Shown piece by piece: positions 37,008 through 45,235 of a DNA stretch of 64,000 bases. Source of the DNA: Leptospira harrisiae (GTDB lineage: Bacteria; Spirochaetota; Leptospiria; Leptospirales; Leptospiraceae); contig NZ_NPDX01000002.1 of NCBI RefSeq assembly GCF_002811945.1, positions 1 to 64,000 on the forward strand. Direction: 5' to 3'. The notes under the pieces are model-generated. The model saw only the letters and a list, made by a program, of their open reading frames with translations. It was not told where the DNA came from and made no database searches. The position numbers were made by a program, and so were the translations under genes. Positions within the stretch are counted from its first letter, which is position 1, and every line of letters begins with the position of its first letter.

Positions 37008-39992
37008 ATGAAATCAATCAATACTCTTCTTACCTTATCCTTATTGGTCTTTTTTTCAACTTTTGGCTTATCTGCACAAAGTAATGGATCAATTCGAGGA
37101 ACTATCATTGATTCAGAAAACGGAGAACCGGTATTCGGTGCTACTATCGTTGTTCGATCAGAGAAAAAATTCGCTAAAACTGATTTTGACGGAAAGTATA
37201 TTTTAGAACTTCCCCCTGGAACTTACCAAGTGGAATACCAAATGTATGGATACGGCCCGCAGAATAGAACGATCGTTGTAGGTTCTGGAAAACCGAGCCA
37301 AATGAATGTAACATTTGGTGCTCAAGTGTTACAAACTGTTGAAGTGAAAGATCGTGCTATCAATGAATCGGATGCTTCCTTACTGCAAGTACAGAAAAAA
37401 TCGGCAACAGTTTCAGATGCGATCGGTGCTGAATCGATCAAAAAATCTCCAGATTCATCTGCTGGTGATGTGATCAAAAGGGTCACAGGAATTACTTTGA
37501 TTGGTGGTAAGTATGTATTTGTTCGCGGATTAGGTGAAAGATATTCATCAACTTATTTGAACGATGCATATATACCTTCTACTGAACCTGATAAAAGGGT
37601 TGTGCCTTTAGATTTATTTCCAGCCAACTTAATTAAAAATATACGAGTCATTAAAACATTTGTACCGGAAGAGTCAGCAGAGTTCTCTGGTGGACTTGTA
37701 AAAATTGAAACTAAAGAGTATCCAGATGAATTTACAATGAAAGTAGGTTTCGGCGTTGGATATAATGGAAATACAACACGAAAGAAATGGCAAACATTTG
37801 ATGGAGGAGATTTTTTTGGAAGACCGACTGCTAATCAAGAACTTCCTTCCGCAGTCAAAGCAGTTCCTGATTTTCTACCTTTTGAGCCAGGAAGTCGTTT
37901 TGGAGGAATCAATCCTTCATTAATCAACCTTGGTGCCGTTACCTTTCCTTCACAATGGACACCTGATACGACAAAGGCGCCATATGACAAAAACTTTAAC
38001 TTAACTGTTGGTAATACTTTTAAATTAACAGAATCTGGACAAAGACTTGGCGTTATATTTGGTACTACCCATTCCGTCGATTATCGATTTAGACGTCAAA
38101 AAGACGTAAGGTATATTCCAGGAAACCCTGTTTCACTATCAGTTAAGGATTTAACAACAGTCTCTCCTTTGCAGACACAAGATGCAGACATCTATGTCGA
38201 AGATCGCTTGTTCGGAAACAATTTAAACTTTGCGTATGAACCGATGAGCGGCCAACAATTTTTCTTGAAAAATTTCTATTCAGTTTCTTCTGAAAAATCG
38301 GTTAGAGAATCTGTTGGAACCAATAATATTGATAATTTTCAGTTCTTCTCCCAAACCAATGACTTCATTAGTAGACAATTGTTTAATTCAAGTTTTGGCG
38401 GAAAACATGCTATCAATTTAGGTTCGTTGAGTAGACCACATACGCTTGATTGGCAAGTAAATTATGGAGAAGCCAAAAGAGATGAACCCAATTTGACGCA
38501 ACAAGTATGGCGAAGGTCTTCAACAAGTCCAGTAACAACCATTCCAACGAGACTGGGAAATAACCCTGATGGTTCAAGGTTTTACTCCACATCAAATGAC
38601 ACTGTTAGAAGTTTTAGTGTTGCTTATGAAGTCCCTTTTGATCAATGGAACGGACTTAAATCGACATTTAAATTTGGTGGTTCTGCTTTGGATCGCTTCA
38701 AGTCATTTACCTTTCGAGAATTTGGGTCTAAATCAAACGTAGGGACTACCACCACTGATTTATATCCAGTGCCCGGGGAAATTGTTTATAATCCGTTAGA
38801 ATTTTTACGAACGAATAGTACTGGTCTTGCAAATAGAACCTTCTCCGAAAGACAAGTAGAGCCGAATGCTTACGATGCGTATCAAAAGTTGCACTCCTAT
38901 TTTTCTCAATTTGATGTTCCATTATTTCCAAAGTTTAGGTTCATTGGCGGAGCAAGGTACGAAGATTCTTATCAAAAGGTTAAAACATTTGTTCTAAAAG
39001 AACAATTCGATGTAAGACGACCAGGTTATGGATGTGATACTGGATCTGAGGGAGAACGAATTCTATTAGTAAAAAATAATATTTGTTCTGCCGATAATAA
39101 CGGTGTTGGTGAAATTAGAACAAAAGATATTTTGCCTAGTGTTAATTTTGTTTATGAATTTCTTCAAGATCAAAATTTAAGATTTGGTTATACTCAAACA
39201 CTCACTAGGCCGGATTTCAGAGAAATGTCTCCGTTTGCATTTACTCCTTATTTCGGTGGAGATAGAATCCGAGGAAATCCAAATCTCCAAAGAACCTACA
39301 TTCATAACTTTGATTTTAGATATGAATACTTTATGGGTGGAGCAAACTATGTAGGAGCAGGTGTCTTTCACAAAGATCTTTCTAACCCAATTGAGTTGAT
39401 TGGACAGCCAGTGGCTGGTCAGATTTCACCTTTCTTCACTTATGCGAATGCTAGTCGAGCAACCATTCGAGGAGTGGAGTTGGATTTTAGAAGAGAATTC
39501 TTTGATAAATTCCGATTTGAAACCAACGTATTCTTTATTAAATCTCTTGTGAACGTTGTGTCTTGGGAACAGTATACAATTTCTAAAGCAGGATTGTTAG
39601 ATCCTATTGATAGAAGTTTTTCTTACGATCCAACAAACATTCGACGACCATTACAAGGACAGTCTGATTTCGTAGCAAACTTGAAGTTTGATGTATATTT
39701 GAATAAACTAAAAACAACCACGATTGGTTTATATTACAACTACTTCGGTGATCGGATCTTTGTTGTTGGTGCGAACGGAACTCCCGACGCTTATGAACGA
39801 GGAGTTGGTTTAACGGATATTGTTTTCTCCCATAAAATGGATGATAAACTTGATTTTAAATTTGCAGCAAAAAACGTAACAGACCAAAGATTTAGAATCT
39901 ACGTGAAAGATGAGCTCCTCAACGAAGAAAAGCTTTTCCGATCATATCGTGAAGGGGTTTCTTTTTCGATGTCAATGGGGTATAAATTTTAA
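37008..39992 (+). CDS. TonB-dependent outer-membrane receptor
   Basis: A 994-residue energised outer-membrane transporter. ATG 37008 ([20 protein letters not shown]) is chosen because AAGGA lies 6 bases upstream; a TTG at 36990 is less likely. The signal peptide ends near LSAQ. A carboxypeptidase-regulatory-like domain follows ([21 protein letters not shown], about 25-105), then a plug with [19 protein letters not shown] (about 170-190), then a beta-barrel ending in Phe (MGYKF), as outer-membrane barrels do. This CarboxypepD_reg type is common in Bacteroidetes and Leptospira. The Pho-box-like promoter and lipoprotein partner suggest uptake of a phosphate-limited nutrient; that is inference. 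Confidence 0.93.
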   Translation: MKSINTLLTLSLLVFFSTFGLSAQSNGSIRGTIIDSENGEPVFGATIVVRSEKKFAKTDFDGKYILELPPGTYQVEYQMYGYGPQNRTIVVGSGKPSQMNVTFGAQVLQTVEVKDRAINESDASLLQVQKKSATVSDAIGAESIKKSPDSSAGDVIKRVTGITLIGGKYVFVRGLGERYSSTYLNDAYIPSTEPDKRVVPLDLFPANLIKNIRVIKTFVPEESAEFSGGLVKIETKEYPDEFTMKVGFGVGYNGNTTRKKWQTFDGGDFFGRPTANQELPSAVKAVPDFLPFEPGSRFGGINPSLINLGAVTFPSQWTPDTTKAPYDKNFNLTVGNTFKLTESGQRLGVIFGTTHSVDYRFRRQKDVRYIPGNPVSLSVKDLTTVSPLQTQDADIYVEDRLFGNNLNFAYEPMSGQQFFLKNFYSVSSEKSVRESVGTNNIDNFQFFSQTNDFISRQLFNSSFGGKHAINLGSLSRPHTLDWQVNYGEAKRDEPNLTQQVWRRSSTSPVTTIPTRLGNNPDGSRFYSTSNDTVRSFSVAYEVPFDQWNGLKSTFKFGGSALDRFKSFTFREFGSKSNVGTTTTDLYPVPGEIVYNPLEFLRTNSTGLANRTFSERQVEPNAYDAYQKLHSYFSQFDVPLFPKFRFIGGARYEDSYQKVKTFVLKEQFDVRRPGYGCDTGSEGERILLVKNNICSADNNGVGEIRTKDILPSVNFVYEFLQDQNLRFGYTQTLTRPDFREMSPFAFTPYFGGDRIRGNPNLQRTYIHNFDFRYEYFMGGANYVGAGVFHKDLSNPIELIGQPVAGQISPFFTYANASRATIRGVELDFRREFFDKFRFETNVFFIKSLVNVVSWEQYTISKAGLLDPIDRSFSYDPTNIRRPLQGQSDFVANLKFDVYLNKLKTTTIGLYYNYFGDRIFVVGANGTPDAYERGVGLTDIVFSHKMDDKLDFKFAAKNVTDQRFRIYVKDELLNEEKLFRSYREGVSFSMSMGYKF

Positions 39993-40015
39993 AAGAAAAC
40001 CTAATATTAATTCTG

Positions 40016-40055
40016 AATTACAAACCCCGAGCCAAAAATTCGGGCGTTTGTAATT
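40016..40055 (+). terminator. Strong inverted repeat, terminator after the TonB receptor
   Basis: Arms 40016-40030 (AATTACAAACCCCGA) and 40040-40055 (TCGGGCGTTTGTAATT) pair over about 15 bp with one bulge; the loop is about 9 bases. It lies between the receptor (stop at 39992) and the convergent minus-strand gene ending at 40099, so it may terminate in both directions. Confidence 0.75.
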
Positions 40056-40098
40056 TAGCCGTTTCTTTCCTAAAGATCAATTTAGTTAATTCCTCTAC

Positions 40099-40926
40099 CT
40101 ATTTCCCTTCTGGATTCACTATAATCGGCAAACCATCTTTTCCATTTGGTACAAAAATCAATTTATTATTCGGATTCTCCATTGCTTTCAATTGAATGTA
40201 TTTTGGAGTCAATGATTCTGAAATCATCTTCTGGGCTTTCGCTTGCGCTTCTGCTTCAATGAGCACGGCTTTTGCTCTACCATCAGCAGAGATTTGTTGG
40301 ATCTCAGCATCCCTTTTAGCAATATTGATTTCGAATTTCATCTGTTCTTGTTCTTGTTGTTTGGTAAGTTTACTTTCGATTGCTTTTAAGATGGACGGAC
40401 TGTACTCAACATCGTCGATAATTACATCATCAATTTCAACGTGTTTATCTTTTAACTTTTCACTCAGTGACTTTTTGATCTGTGCAGATACGTTAGGCGT
40501 CTCCTTGGATATCGAAACCATATTGTATGCAGATAAAATATTTCTTATGGCAGTTCGGAATTGCGGTTTAACTACTTTCTCATAGTAACCCCTTCCAATT
40601 TCCATTTCAAGTTCATAGATTTCATTTTGCACCGGTCGAATGATGATTGCAGCTGTGACAGTAATAGTTAAATCATCTCGAGTGAGGACCTCAACTTTTT
40701 CCTGGTAACTACTCCATTGAACCGAATAAACATAGACACTATTCCATGGCATATAGGTTTGAACTCGAGATTCTAATGGTTTTTGGCTAAGGCCCGTGCT
40801 GTAGGGGCGCCACATAAGACCCACCTCACCTGGACTGATGATGGAGAGGCATGATGTAAAAAAAAGGCTCACACCTAAAATGGATAGGAACTGGAAACTG
40901 GTTTGAAAAATGGATCGACGTTTCAT
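40099..40926 (-). CDS. Prohibitin/SPFH-domain lipoprotein
   Basis: 275 residues of the SPFH/Band 7 (prohibitin) family: PGEVGLMWRPYSTGLSQKPLESRVQTYMPW near the start, VLTRDDLTITVTAAIIIRP, EIDDVIIDDVEYSPSILKAIE and a C-terminal coiled coil rich in Gln/Glu and Ala (about 195-245). Unusually, the N-terminal anchor ends in a lipobox (LFFTSC, Cys26), which would place the SPFH domain in the periplasm on a lipid anchor. The family scaffolds membrane microdomains and proteases. It is convergent with the receptor gene and divergent from the ankyrin lipoprotein. Confidence 0.9.
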   Translation of the reverse strand: MKRRSIFQTSFQFLSILGVSLFFTSCLSIISPGEVGLMWRPYSTGLSQKPLESRVQTYMPWNSVYVYSVQWSSYQEKVEVLTRDDLTITVTAAIIIRPVQNEIYELEMEIGRGYYEKVVKPQFRTAIRNILSAYNMVSISKETPNVSAQIKKSLSEKLKDKHVEIDDVIIDDVEYSPSILKAIESKLTKQQEQEQMKFEINIAKRDAEIQQISADGRAKAVLIEAEAQAKAQKMISESLTPKYIQLKAMENPNNKLIFVPNGKDGLPIIVNPEGK

Positions 40927-40950
40927 AGTTAAACCATTAGACTAAAACGG

Positions 40951-41445
40951 ATGTTACAATTTATATCCAGTCGATTTTTAATTCCCGCAGCATTCTACCT
41001 TGTTTTTTTCACTTTCATAGGGATGGGTATTTCCTGTATGGAAGATGAATCTGTAGTCAAAGCCCCTAAAAGTTTAGAATTACGTCTCTTTCAGGCAATC
41101 GACAAGGGAAACCTCGAACTAGTCAAAGAACTGTTAGCCGAAGGTGTGTCGATCAATGCAAAAGATTCCTTAGGCAATTCCCCTTTAATCAAAGCTGTGG
41201 ACGACGAAGAGATGGTGATGGCAAAATTTTTGATCCACAAAGGTGCCAACGTCAATCTTCGTAATACCACAGGAGAAACTGCTCTCTATCGCGCTGTGTA
41301 TCGGGGAAATTTAGAATTAGTCAAACTTTTGGTAGAGGCAGGTGCAGAAACCAAAGTCAAAACTGTAGGTGGGGTTAGCATTGCGGAACTTGCGGAAGAA
41401 AGAGGGGAAGAAGGGATTTTGAAGTATCTACACTCGCTTAAATAG
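40951..41445 (+). CDS. Ankyrin-repeat lipoprotein
   Basis: 164 residues: a signal peptide with lipobox MGISC (Cys29), then about three to four ankyrin repeats (LRLFQAIDKGNLELVKELLAEG, DSLGNSPLIKAVDDEEMVMAKFLIHKG, TGETALYRAVYRGNLELVKLLVEAG). Ankyrin repeats bind proteins; a periplasmic or surface location follows from the lipobox. It is divergent from the prohibitin-like gene. The cassette-like region begins 35 bases after its stop codon. Confidence 0.88.
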   Translation: MLQFISSRFLIPAAFYLVFFTFIGMGISCMEDESVVKAPKSLELRLFQAIDKGNLELVKELLAEGVSINAKDSLGNSPLIKAVDDEEMVMAKFLIHKGANVNLRNTTGETALYRAVYRGNLELVKLLVEAGAETKVKTVGGVSIAELAEERGEEGILKYLHSLK

Positions 41446-41479
41446 GAATTTATTATTTAAGTAAATTTGCATATATAGT

Positions 41480-41487
41480 GTTATACG
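41480..41487 (+). other. attC-core-like sequence, left boundary of the cassette array
   Basis: GTTATACG matches the GTTATGCG core found at the 3' end of the two attC-like sites downstream in 7 of 8 positions. It sits where the first cassette would begin. An 8-base match alone is weak evidence; its position supports it. Confidence 0.35.
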
Positions 41488-41582
41488 CCATTTGGTGCAT
41501 CGTTTTAATATTATATTCCTATATATTTGCGTGTATAAATTACTTATTATGTGTTCATTCATACAATTAAAGGAAATAAATC

Positions 41583-43589
41583 ATGAAAATATCTGAGGTT
41601 AATATAAATGAAGAAACAGCAAGCATAGTTGGTCTTAAACAAATTTCTATGAAGAAAGTTGGCAACACTATACTCTTAGCAGGAAAAAATGGATCAGGTA
41701 AAACACGAATCCTAAATCTTATACGTGATCAAACAGTAAATTTAAACAACTTTTTTAATCAGAAACAACAAGCGGCTAATCAACTAGAGCAAATTAAACA
41801 GAGAATTATACAACAACCCCAACAAAAACAAAGTTTCGAGCAACAAATTCAAGCCTATCAAAACGCAATCATACAATACGAACAACAAATATCACAACAA
41901 CCCCAACAAAAACAAAGTTTTGAACAACAAATTCAAGCCTATCAAAACGCAATCATACAATACGAACAACAAATATCACAACAACCTGAACAAAAACAAA
42001 GTTTTGAGCAACAAATTCTACATCTTGAAAAATTGGTAAAAACACAAATTCCCATAATAACAGAAAACGATGAAAAAAACATAATAATCGTCGATTTTGT
42101 TCCTAATAAGATTGATTTAGAGGATTGGTCAAATCAAAGCAAAGAAAATTGGATGCGGAAGGCTCATCAAGCTACAAACCTAGGAGTTTCAAACCTTCAC
42201 CATTCAACACTCCCTTTAATACAACAAGTATTAGATCGTTGGATTAATTCAACTCATCCAAAATTACAGAATTCAGATAACGACATCGAGATTTCGACAA
42301 ATAATTACCACCGCTTACAAAGCATAGTAAAATCGTTTTTAGGTACCGAAATAGAATGGGACAATGACGGCTATACTACTATCTTTAAAAAACCAATTGC
42401 TAAAGCGCAGCTTTCAGCGGGGCAAAGAGTATTACTGCAACTTTGCGTCGCTATTTATGCTCAAGGAGGTAATTTATCAAATCATATTCTCTTTATGGAT
42501 GAACCTGAAAACCATTTACATCCTTCTGCAGTCATAGATTTATTAGATACAATAAAAAAACATAATCCAAATGGTCAAATTTGGATAGCAACCCACTCAA
42601 TACCACTTTTATCGCACTTTGACGCTTCTTCTCTTTGGTTTGTAGAAGAAGGTATAATAAAACACTCAGGTAAGAAACCAGAAGAAGTATTGAAAAGTCT
42701 ATTAGGCAATGAAGAAAGAATTCAGAAATTAAAAGATTTTACAAGCTTACCTAATGAATTGGCTAGAAATCGTTTTGCATTCGAATGTTTATGCTCTCCT
42801 AAAGTTATTGAAACTGATTCTAAAGACCCACAATCTAAACAGCTTTATGACCAACTTGAAATAATTTGGAAAAAAAAAGAAACTATTAGTCTGCTTGATT
42901 TTGGTGCAGGTAAAGGTCGAATGATTGCTAACCTTGCAGACTACGAAAACATATCACCAGCTATATTGGATTATCATGCATACGATTCATCAGATTCAGA
43001 GAAAGAACATTGCCTTAAGAATATTTCATTATCTTATTCAAATGAAACCAATCGTTATCATAATTCACTTGAAGATTTACGGTCTAAGGTAGATGACCAT
43101 TACTTTGATGTGGTTGTCCTAAGTAATGTCCTCCATGAAATACCACATGAGTCATGGTGTGAAACCTTTAGTAGCATTGAAAAAATCCTAAAGACTGATG
43201 GCTTCCTTTTATTAATTGAAGACTGCCGTTTACCAACAGGTGAACTTGCCCATAAAAATGGTTTTATTGTTTTCAATACGCTGCATTTAAAAAAACTATT
43301 TGAAATTCCAGCTAATGAGGAAAAATTTATTAAACATGATGCTCGATTCGATTCGATTGATCAACGTGGTCGATTAATGGCACATTTAATTCCGACAAAA
43401 TATTTAAAAAAGATTTCTTCTCAAACAATTAGGAACTCATTACTAGAATTAAAATCTTCAGCAAAAATGGAAATTCGCAAAATTCGTAAAGGCGAAATAA
43501 GTTATTCTAATGGTATTGCACACAGTTTTTGGACTCAACAGCTAGCAAATGCGGAACTTTGTTTAACCGAATTAGGTGAGTTAAATTAG
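41583..43589 (+). CDS. ABC-type ATPase fused to a class I SAM methyltransferase
   Basis: 668 residues. N-terminal ATPase: Walker A GKNGSGKT (34-41), a Gln-rich coiled region built of 28-residue repeats (77-104, 105-132, partial from 133), signature-like LSAGQRVLLQL (about 276), Walker B ILFMDEPENH (Asp306, Glu307) and H-loop ATHS (His338). This fits the AAA15/AAA21 class common in phage-defence and DNA-repair proteins. C-terminal methyltransferase: motif I LDFGAGKGR (439-447) and DVVVLSNVLHEIP (from Asp509). There is no DPPY/NPPY motif, so DNA adenine methylation is not indicated. It is the first of three genes separated by attC-like sites. The function is unknown; a defence role is a guess. 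Confidence 0.85.
   Translation: MKISEVNINEETASIVGLKQISMKKVGNTILLAGKNGSGKTRILNLIRDQTVNLNNFFNQKQQAANQLEQIKQRIIQQPQQKQSFEQQIQAYQNAIIQYEQQISQQPQQKQSFEQQIQAYQNAIIQYEQQISQQPEQKQSFEQQILHLEKLVKTQIPIITENDEKNIIIVDFVPNKIDLEDWSNQSKENWMRKAHQATNLGVSNLHHSTLPLIQQVLDRWINSTHPKLQNSDNDIEISTNNYHRLQSIVKSFLGTEIEWDNDGYTTIFKKPIAKAQLSAGQRVLLQLCVAIYAQGGNLSNHILFMDEPENHLHPSAVIDLLDTIKKHNPNGQIWIATHSIPLLSHFDASSLWFVEEGIIKHSGKKPEEVLKSLLGNEERIQKLKDFTSLPNELARNRFAFECLCSPKVIETDSKDPQSKQLYDQLEIIWKKKETISLLDFGAGKGRMIANLADYENISPAILDYHAYDSSDSEKEHCLKNISLSYSNETNRYHNSLEDLRSKVDDHYFDVVVLSNVLHEIPHESWCETFSSIEKILKTDGFLLLIEDCRLPTGELAHKNGFIVFNTLHLKKLFEIPANEEKFIKHDARFDSIDQRGRLMAHLIPTKYLKKISSQTIRNSLLELKSSAKMEIRKIRKGEISYSNGIAHSFWTQQLANAELCLTELGELN
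41811..42018 (+). repeat. 84-bp in-frame tandem repeats in the ATPase gene
   Basis: Repeat units start at 41811, 41895 and 41979, exactly 84 bp apart. Units 1 and 2 are almost identical at base level; unit 3 keeps about 38 bases before diverging. Each encodes 28 residues of Gln-rich helix, four heptads. Near-identity at DNA level indicates recent duplication and a likely variable copy number between strains. Confidence 0.95.
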
Positions 43590-43603
43590 GTTAAAAACAT
43601 CAA

Positions 43604-43714
43604 ATGGACATTTATATCAGCGGAAAAATTAAATTCTTTAATTCAGAAACGATTAAAGCTAATATTTTTGCAATTACAATTGTACGGATTGAACACAACA
43701 TATATTCTCAATAA
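43604..43714 (+). other. Small open frame, possibly meaningless
   Basis: ATG to TAA encodes 36 residues (starting MDIYISGKIKFFNSETIKA) between the ATPase-methyltransferase gene and the first attC-like site. It has no ribosome site or recognisable motif. It may be a decayed gene remnant or chance. Confidence 0.15.
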
Positions 43715-43725
43715 AAACCAAGTTG

Positions 43726-43800
43726 CGCATAACAGCGACTTTCCGCTTCGGCACTTACGACCTCGCTTGGGCTGCGCCATATAGTCTAGTTCGTTATGCG
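43726..43800 (+). repeat. attC-like recombination site 1
   Basis: Outer perfect 8-bp inverted repeat CGCATAAC (43726-43733) / GTTATGCG (43793-43800). The inner arms pair imperfectly (AGCGACT near 43734 with AGTCTAGTT near 43783), and a GC-rich centre contains GCTTCGGC. This R''-L''-loop-L'-R' plan, 75 bases long, is that of integron attC sites. A second element with the same ends and centre lies at 44337-44393. Confidence 0.7.
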
Positions 43801-44290
43801 TCATTGCTTAGCTTACATCTTTATAACTAAGAAAACTTTGTTCCATCTTTGTTATATTGTAGGTTATCTTATATCTTATTTAATAATTCTAATTCCATCT
43901 ATGTCAGAATTAGATCCATGTACAAATGGGATTCCGGATGGATTTCTTACTTCGATTTACCTAATTTTCTATATACTAATAAGTTTCTCTCTCTTAGTTT
44001 TACCATTTGTTAAAATAAGTTCTAAATATTGGTTTTTTGGTTTATTACATATCGTGACTTTTGCATATTTCAGTTTTAAGCTAACAAATTACATATATTT
44101 TGTATCTCTGAAAGGATACCATATTTGCGATGGATACCATCTTTGGAACGACTTCACTAATCCAGGTAATGAAAGTTACGGAAAGTCAGATTTGTTAATG
44201 CGCCTTTTTCCTTTGTTCCTATTTTCTTCACTATTTTATTTTATTTCTATCACATATTTTTCGAAATCAATAAGTAAGAAAAATTCTTGA
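43796..44290 (+). CDS. Four-helix membrane protein in a cassette, unknown function
   Basis: 164 residues with about four hydrophobic spans (about 15-38, 52-78, 84-105, 138-158) and a polar loop with paired Cys/His between helices three and four. It is Phe/Tyr/Ile-rich, as expected for AT-rich DNA. The first ATG lies inside the 3' core of attC-like site 1 (GTTATGCG), so any upstream cassette junction would always supply it; no Shine-Dalgarno is seen. MSELDPCTNG at 43901 is an alternative start but would lose the first helix. No family is recognised. Confidence 0.6.
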   Translation: MRHCLAYIFITKKTLFHLCYIVGYLISYLIILIPSMSELDPCTNGIPDGFLTSIYLIFYILISFSLLVLPFVKISSKYWFFGLLHIVTFAYFSFKLTNYIYFVSLKGYHICDGYHLWNDFTNPGNESYGKSDLLMRLFPLFLFSSLFYFISITYFSKSISKKNS

Positions 44291-44336
44291 TAAAAAGATT
44301 TCTTTCAATAAAATTAATTTGATCAAAAAGCGACTA

Positions 44337-44393
44337 CGCATAACAGCACCAAATCGCTACGCTTCGGCCTCGATTAGCCTAGTTCGTTATGCG
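44337..44393 (+). repeat. attC-like recombination site 2
   Basis: CGCATAAC (44337-44344) and GTTATGCG (44386-44393) form the outer perfect inverted repeat. AAATCG near 44351 pairs with CGATT near 44371, and GCTTCGGC forms the centre. The flanks also pair (CGACT before, AGTCG after). It shares TAGTTCGTTATGCG, GCATAACAGC and the centre with site 1, while the rest differs. Conserved ends with variable centres are typical of attC families. Confidence 0.7.
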
Positions 44394-44410
44394 AAAGTCG
44401 TTAAATTCCA

Positions 44411-45142
44411 ATGAAAATTAATAAAATATATGGAAAAATCAAAAGACTAGTTACAAAACCGTTCTCATATTTTATTCCTTTAAACAAAAAGGAAATTGCT
44501 CTTTTAGAATATAACTTCGAATTTTATAGGAAACTAACTGGAACAGAAAGGAAGGAGTATAATTTTCTCATTAAACATTTTAAACTCTCGAAATCTATAA
44601 AATCTACGTCAGATATCACCTTAACTAAATATCATAAAACTTTTCTGGCATGCGCCGCTGTAAGACTTATACGCAAAATTGGATTGAGACATTATGATTA
44701 TATTAATAATATTATCGTTTTTCCCGACAAATTTGAAACTAACGAATTCCAATTCAAACTTGACGGAGTAACTGGAGATAACGGATCTATTGGGTTATCT
44801 TGGAAAGCAATAATCAGAGGTATTTCAAATTCAAATGACGGTGACTGTGTTATCACACATGAATTTGCTCATGCGATTGATCTTTTATCCGGTGGTTTCG
44901 ATGGTATTCCACAATTAAACGCTGATAGAGAAATTAATAACTGGGAAAATCTAATTATCAAAGATTTTCAACAATTAAAGAATGAAATTAAACATCTATT
45001 CTCATATATTGAAGATGAATCGGAATTTTTTGCATATCTTAGTGAATATTTCTTTGAAAATCCTAAACGTTTCAGGGAAAGGTTGCCAAAAATCTTTGAT
45101 CTATTTAATAGATTTTATCAAGAATATGATGTTCATCAATAA
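44411..45142 (+). CDS. MtfA-family zinc metallopeptidase (M90-like) in a cassette
   Basis: 243 residues resembling MtfA. The zinc site is VITHEFAHAIDLLSGGFDGIP (HExxH near 154-158, with the family's following DxxxGGxDGxP pattern). The downstream SEFFAYLSEYFFENPKRFRERLPKIFDLFNRFYQ block matches the MtfA C-terminus and supplies the third ligand Glu. In enterobacteria MtfA is a peptidase that also binds the repressor Mlc; this protein need not share that role. It is the third gene of the cassette array, starts 17 bases after attC-like site 2, and a decayed site follows its stop. Confidence 0.85.
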   Translation: MKINKIYGKIKRLVTKPFSYFIPLNKKEIALLEYNFEFYRKLTGTERKEYNFLIKHFKLSKSIKSTSDITLTKYHKTFLACAAVRLIRKIGLRHYDYINNIIVFPDKFETNEFQFKLDGVTGDNGSIGLSWKAIIRGISNSNDGDCVITHEFAHAIDLLSGGFDGIPQLNADREINNWENLIIKDFQQLKNEIKHLFSYIEDESEFFAYLSEYFFENPKRFRERLPKIFDLFNRFYQEYDVHQ

Positions 45143-45157
45143 CGACTACCACATAAC
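45143..45157 (+). other. Remnant half of a third attC-like site
   Basis: CGACTACCACATAAC closely resembles the left end of site 2 (CGACTACGCATAAC), directly after the peptidase stop. No GTTATGCG partner follows, so the right half is lost or replaced. It marks the probable right boundary of the array. Confidence 0.45.
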
Positions 45158-45177
45158 ATCTCTTGGTAAATACCACC

Positions 45178-45207
45178 TGGCACTCACCCCTATCAGAGTC
45201 AGTGCCA
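45178..45207 (+). terminator. Hairpin between convergent genes
   Basis: TGGCACT (45178-45184) and AGTGCCA (45201-45207) form a 7-bp perfect stem with a 16-base loop, followed by TCTTTC. It sits between the peptidase gene and the convergent M20 gene ending at 45236, and may terminate either. Confidence 0.5.
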
Positions 45208-45235
45208 TCTTTCATCCTTCACAACTCCTGATCTC

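Noticed and set aside
41811..42018. Possible CRISPR-like repeat array
   Set aside because: The units are 84 bp, contiguous with no spacers, in frame and coding inside an ATPase gene.
45178..45207. CIRCE-like operator
   Set aside because: Half-sites TGGCACT and AGTGCCA have a spacer of the wrong length and no heat-shock gene follows.
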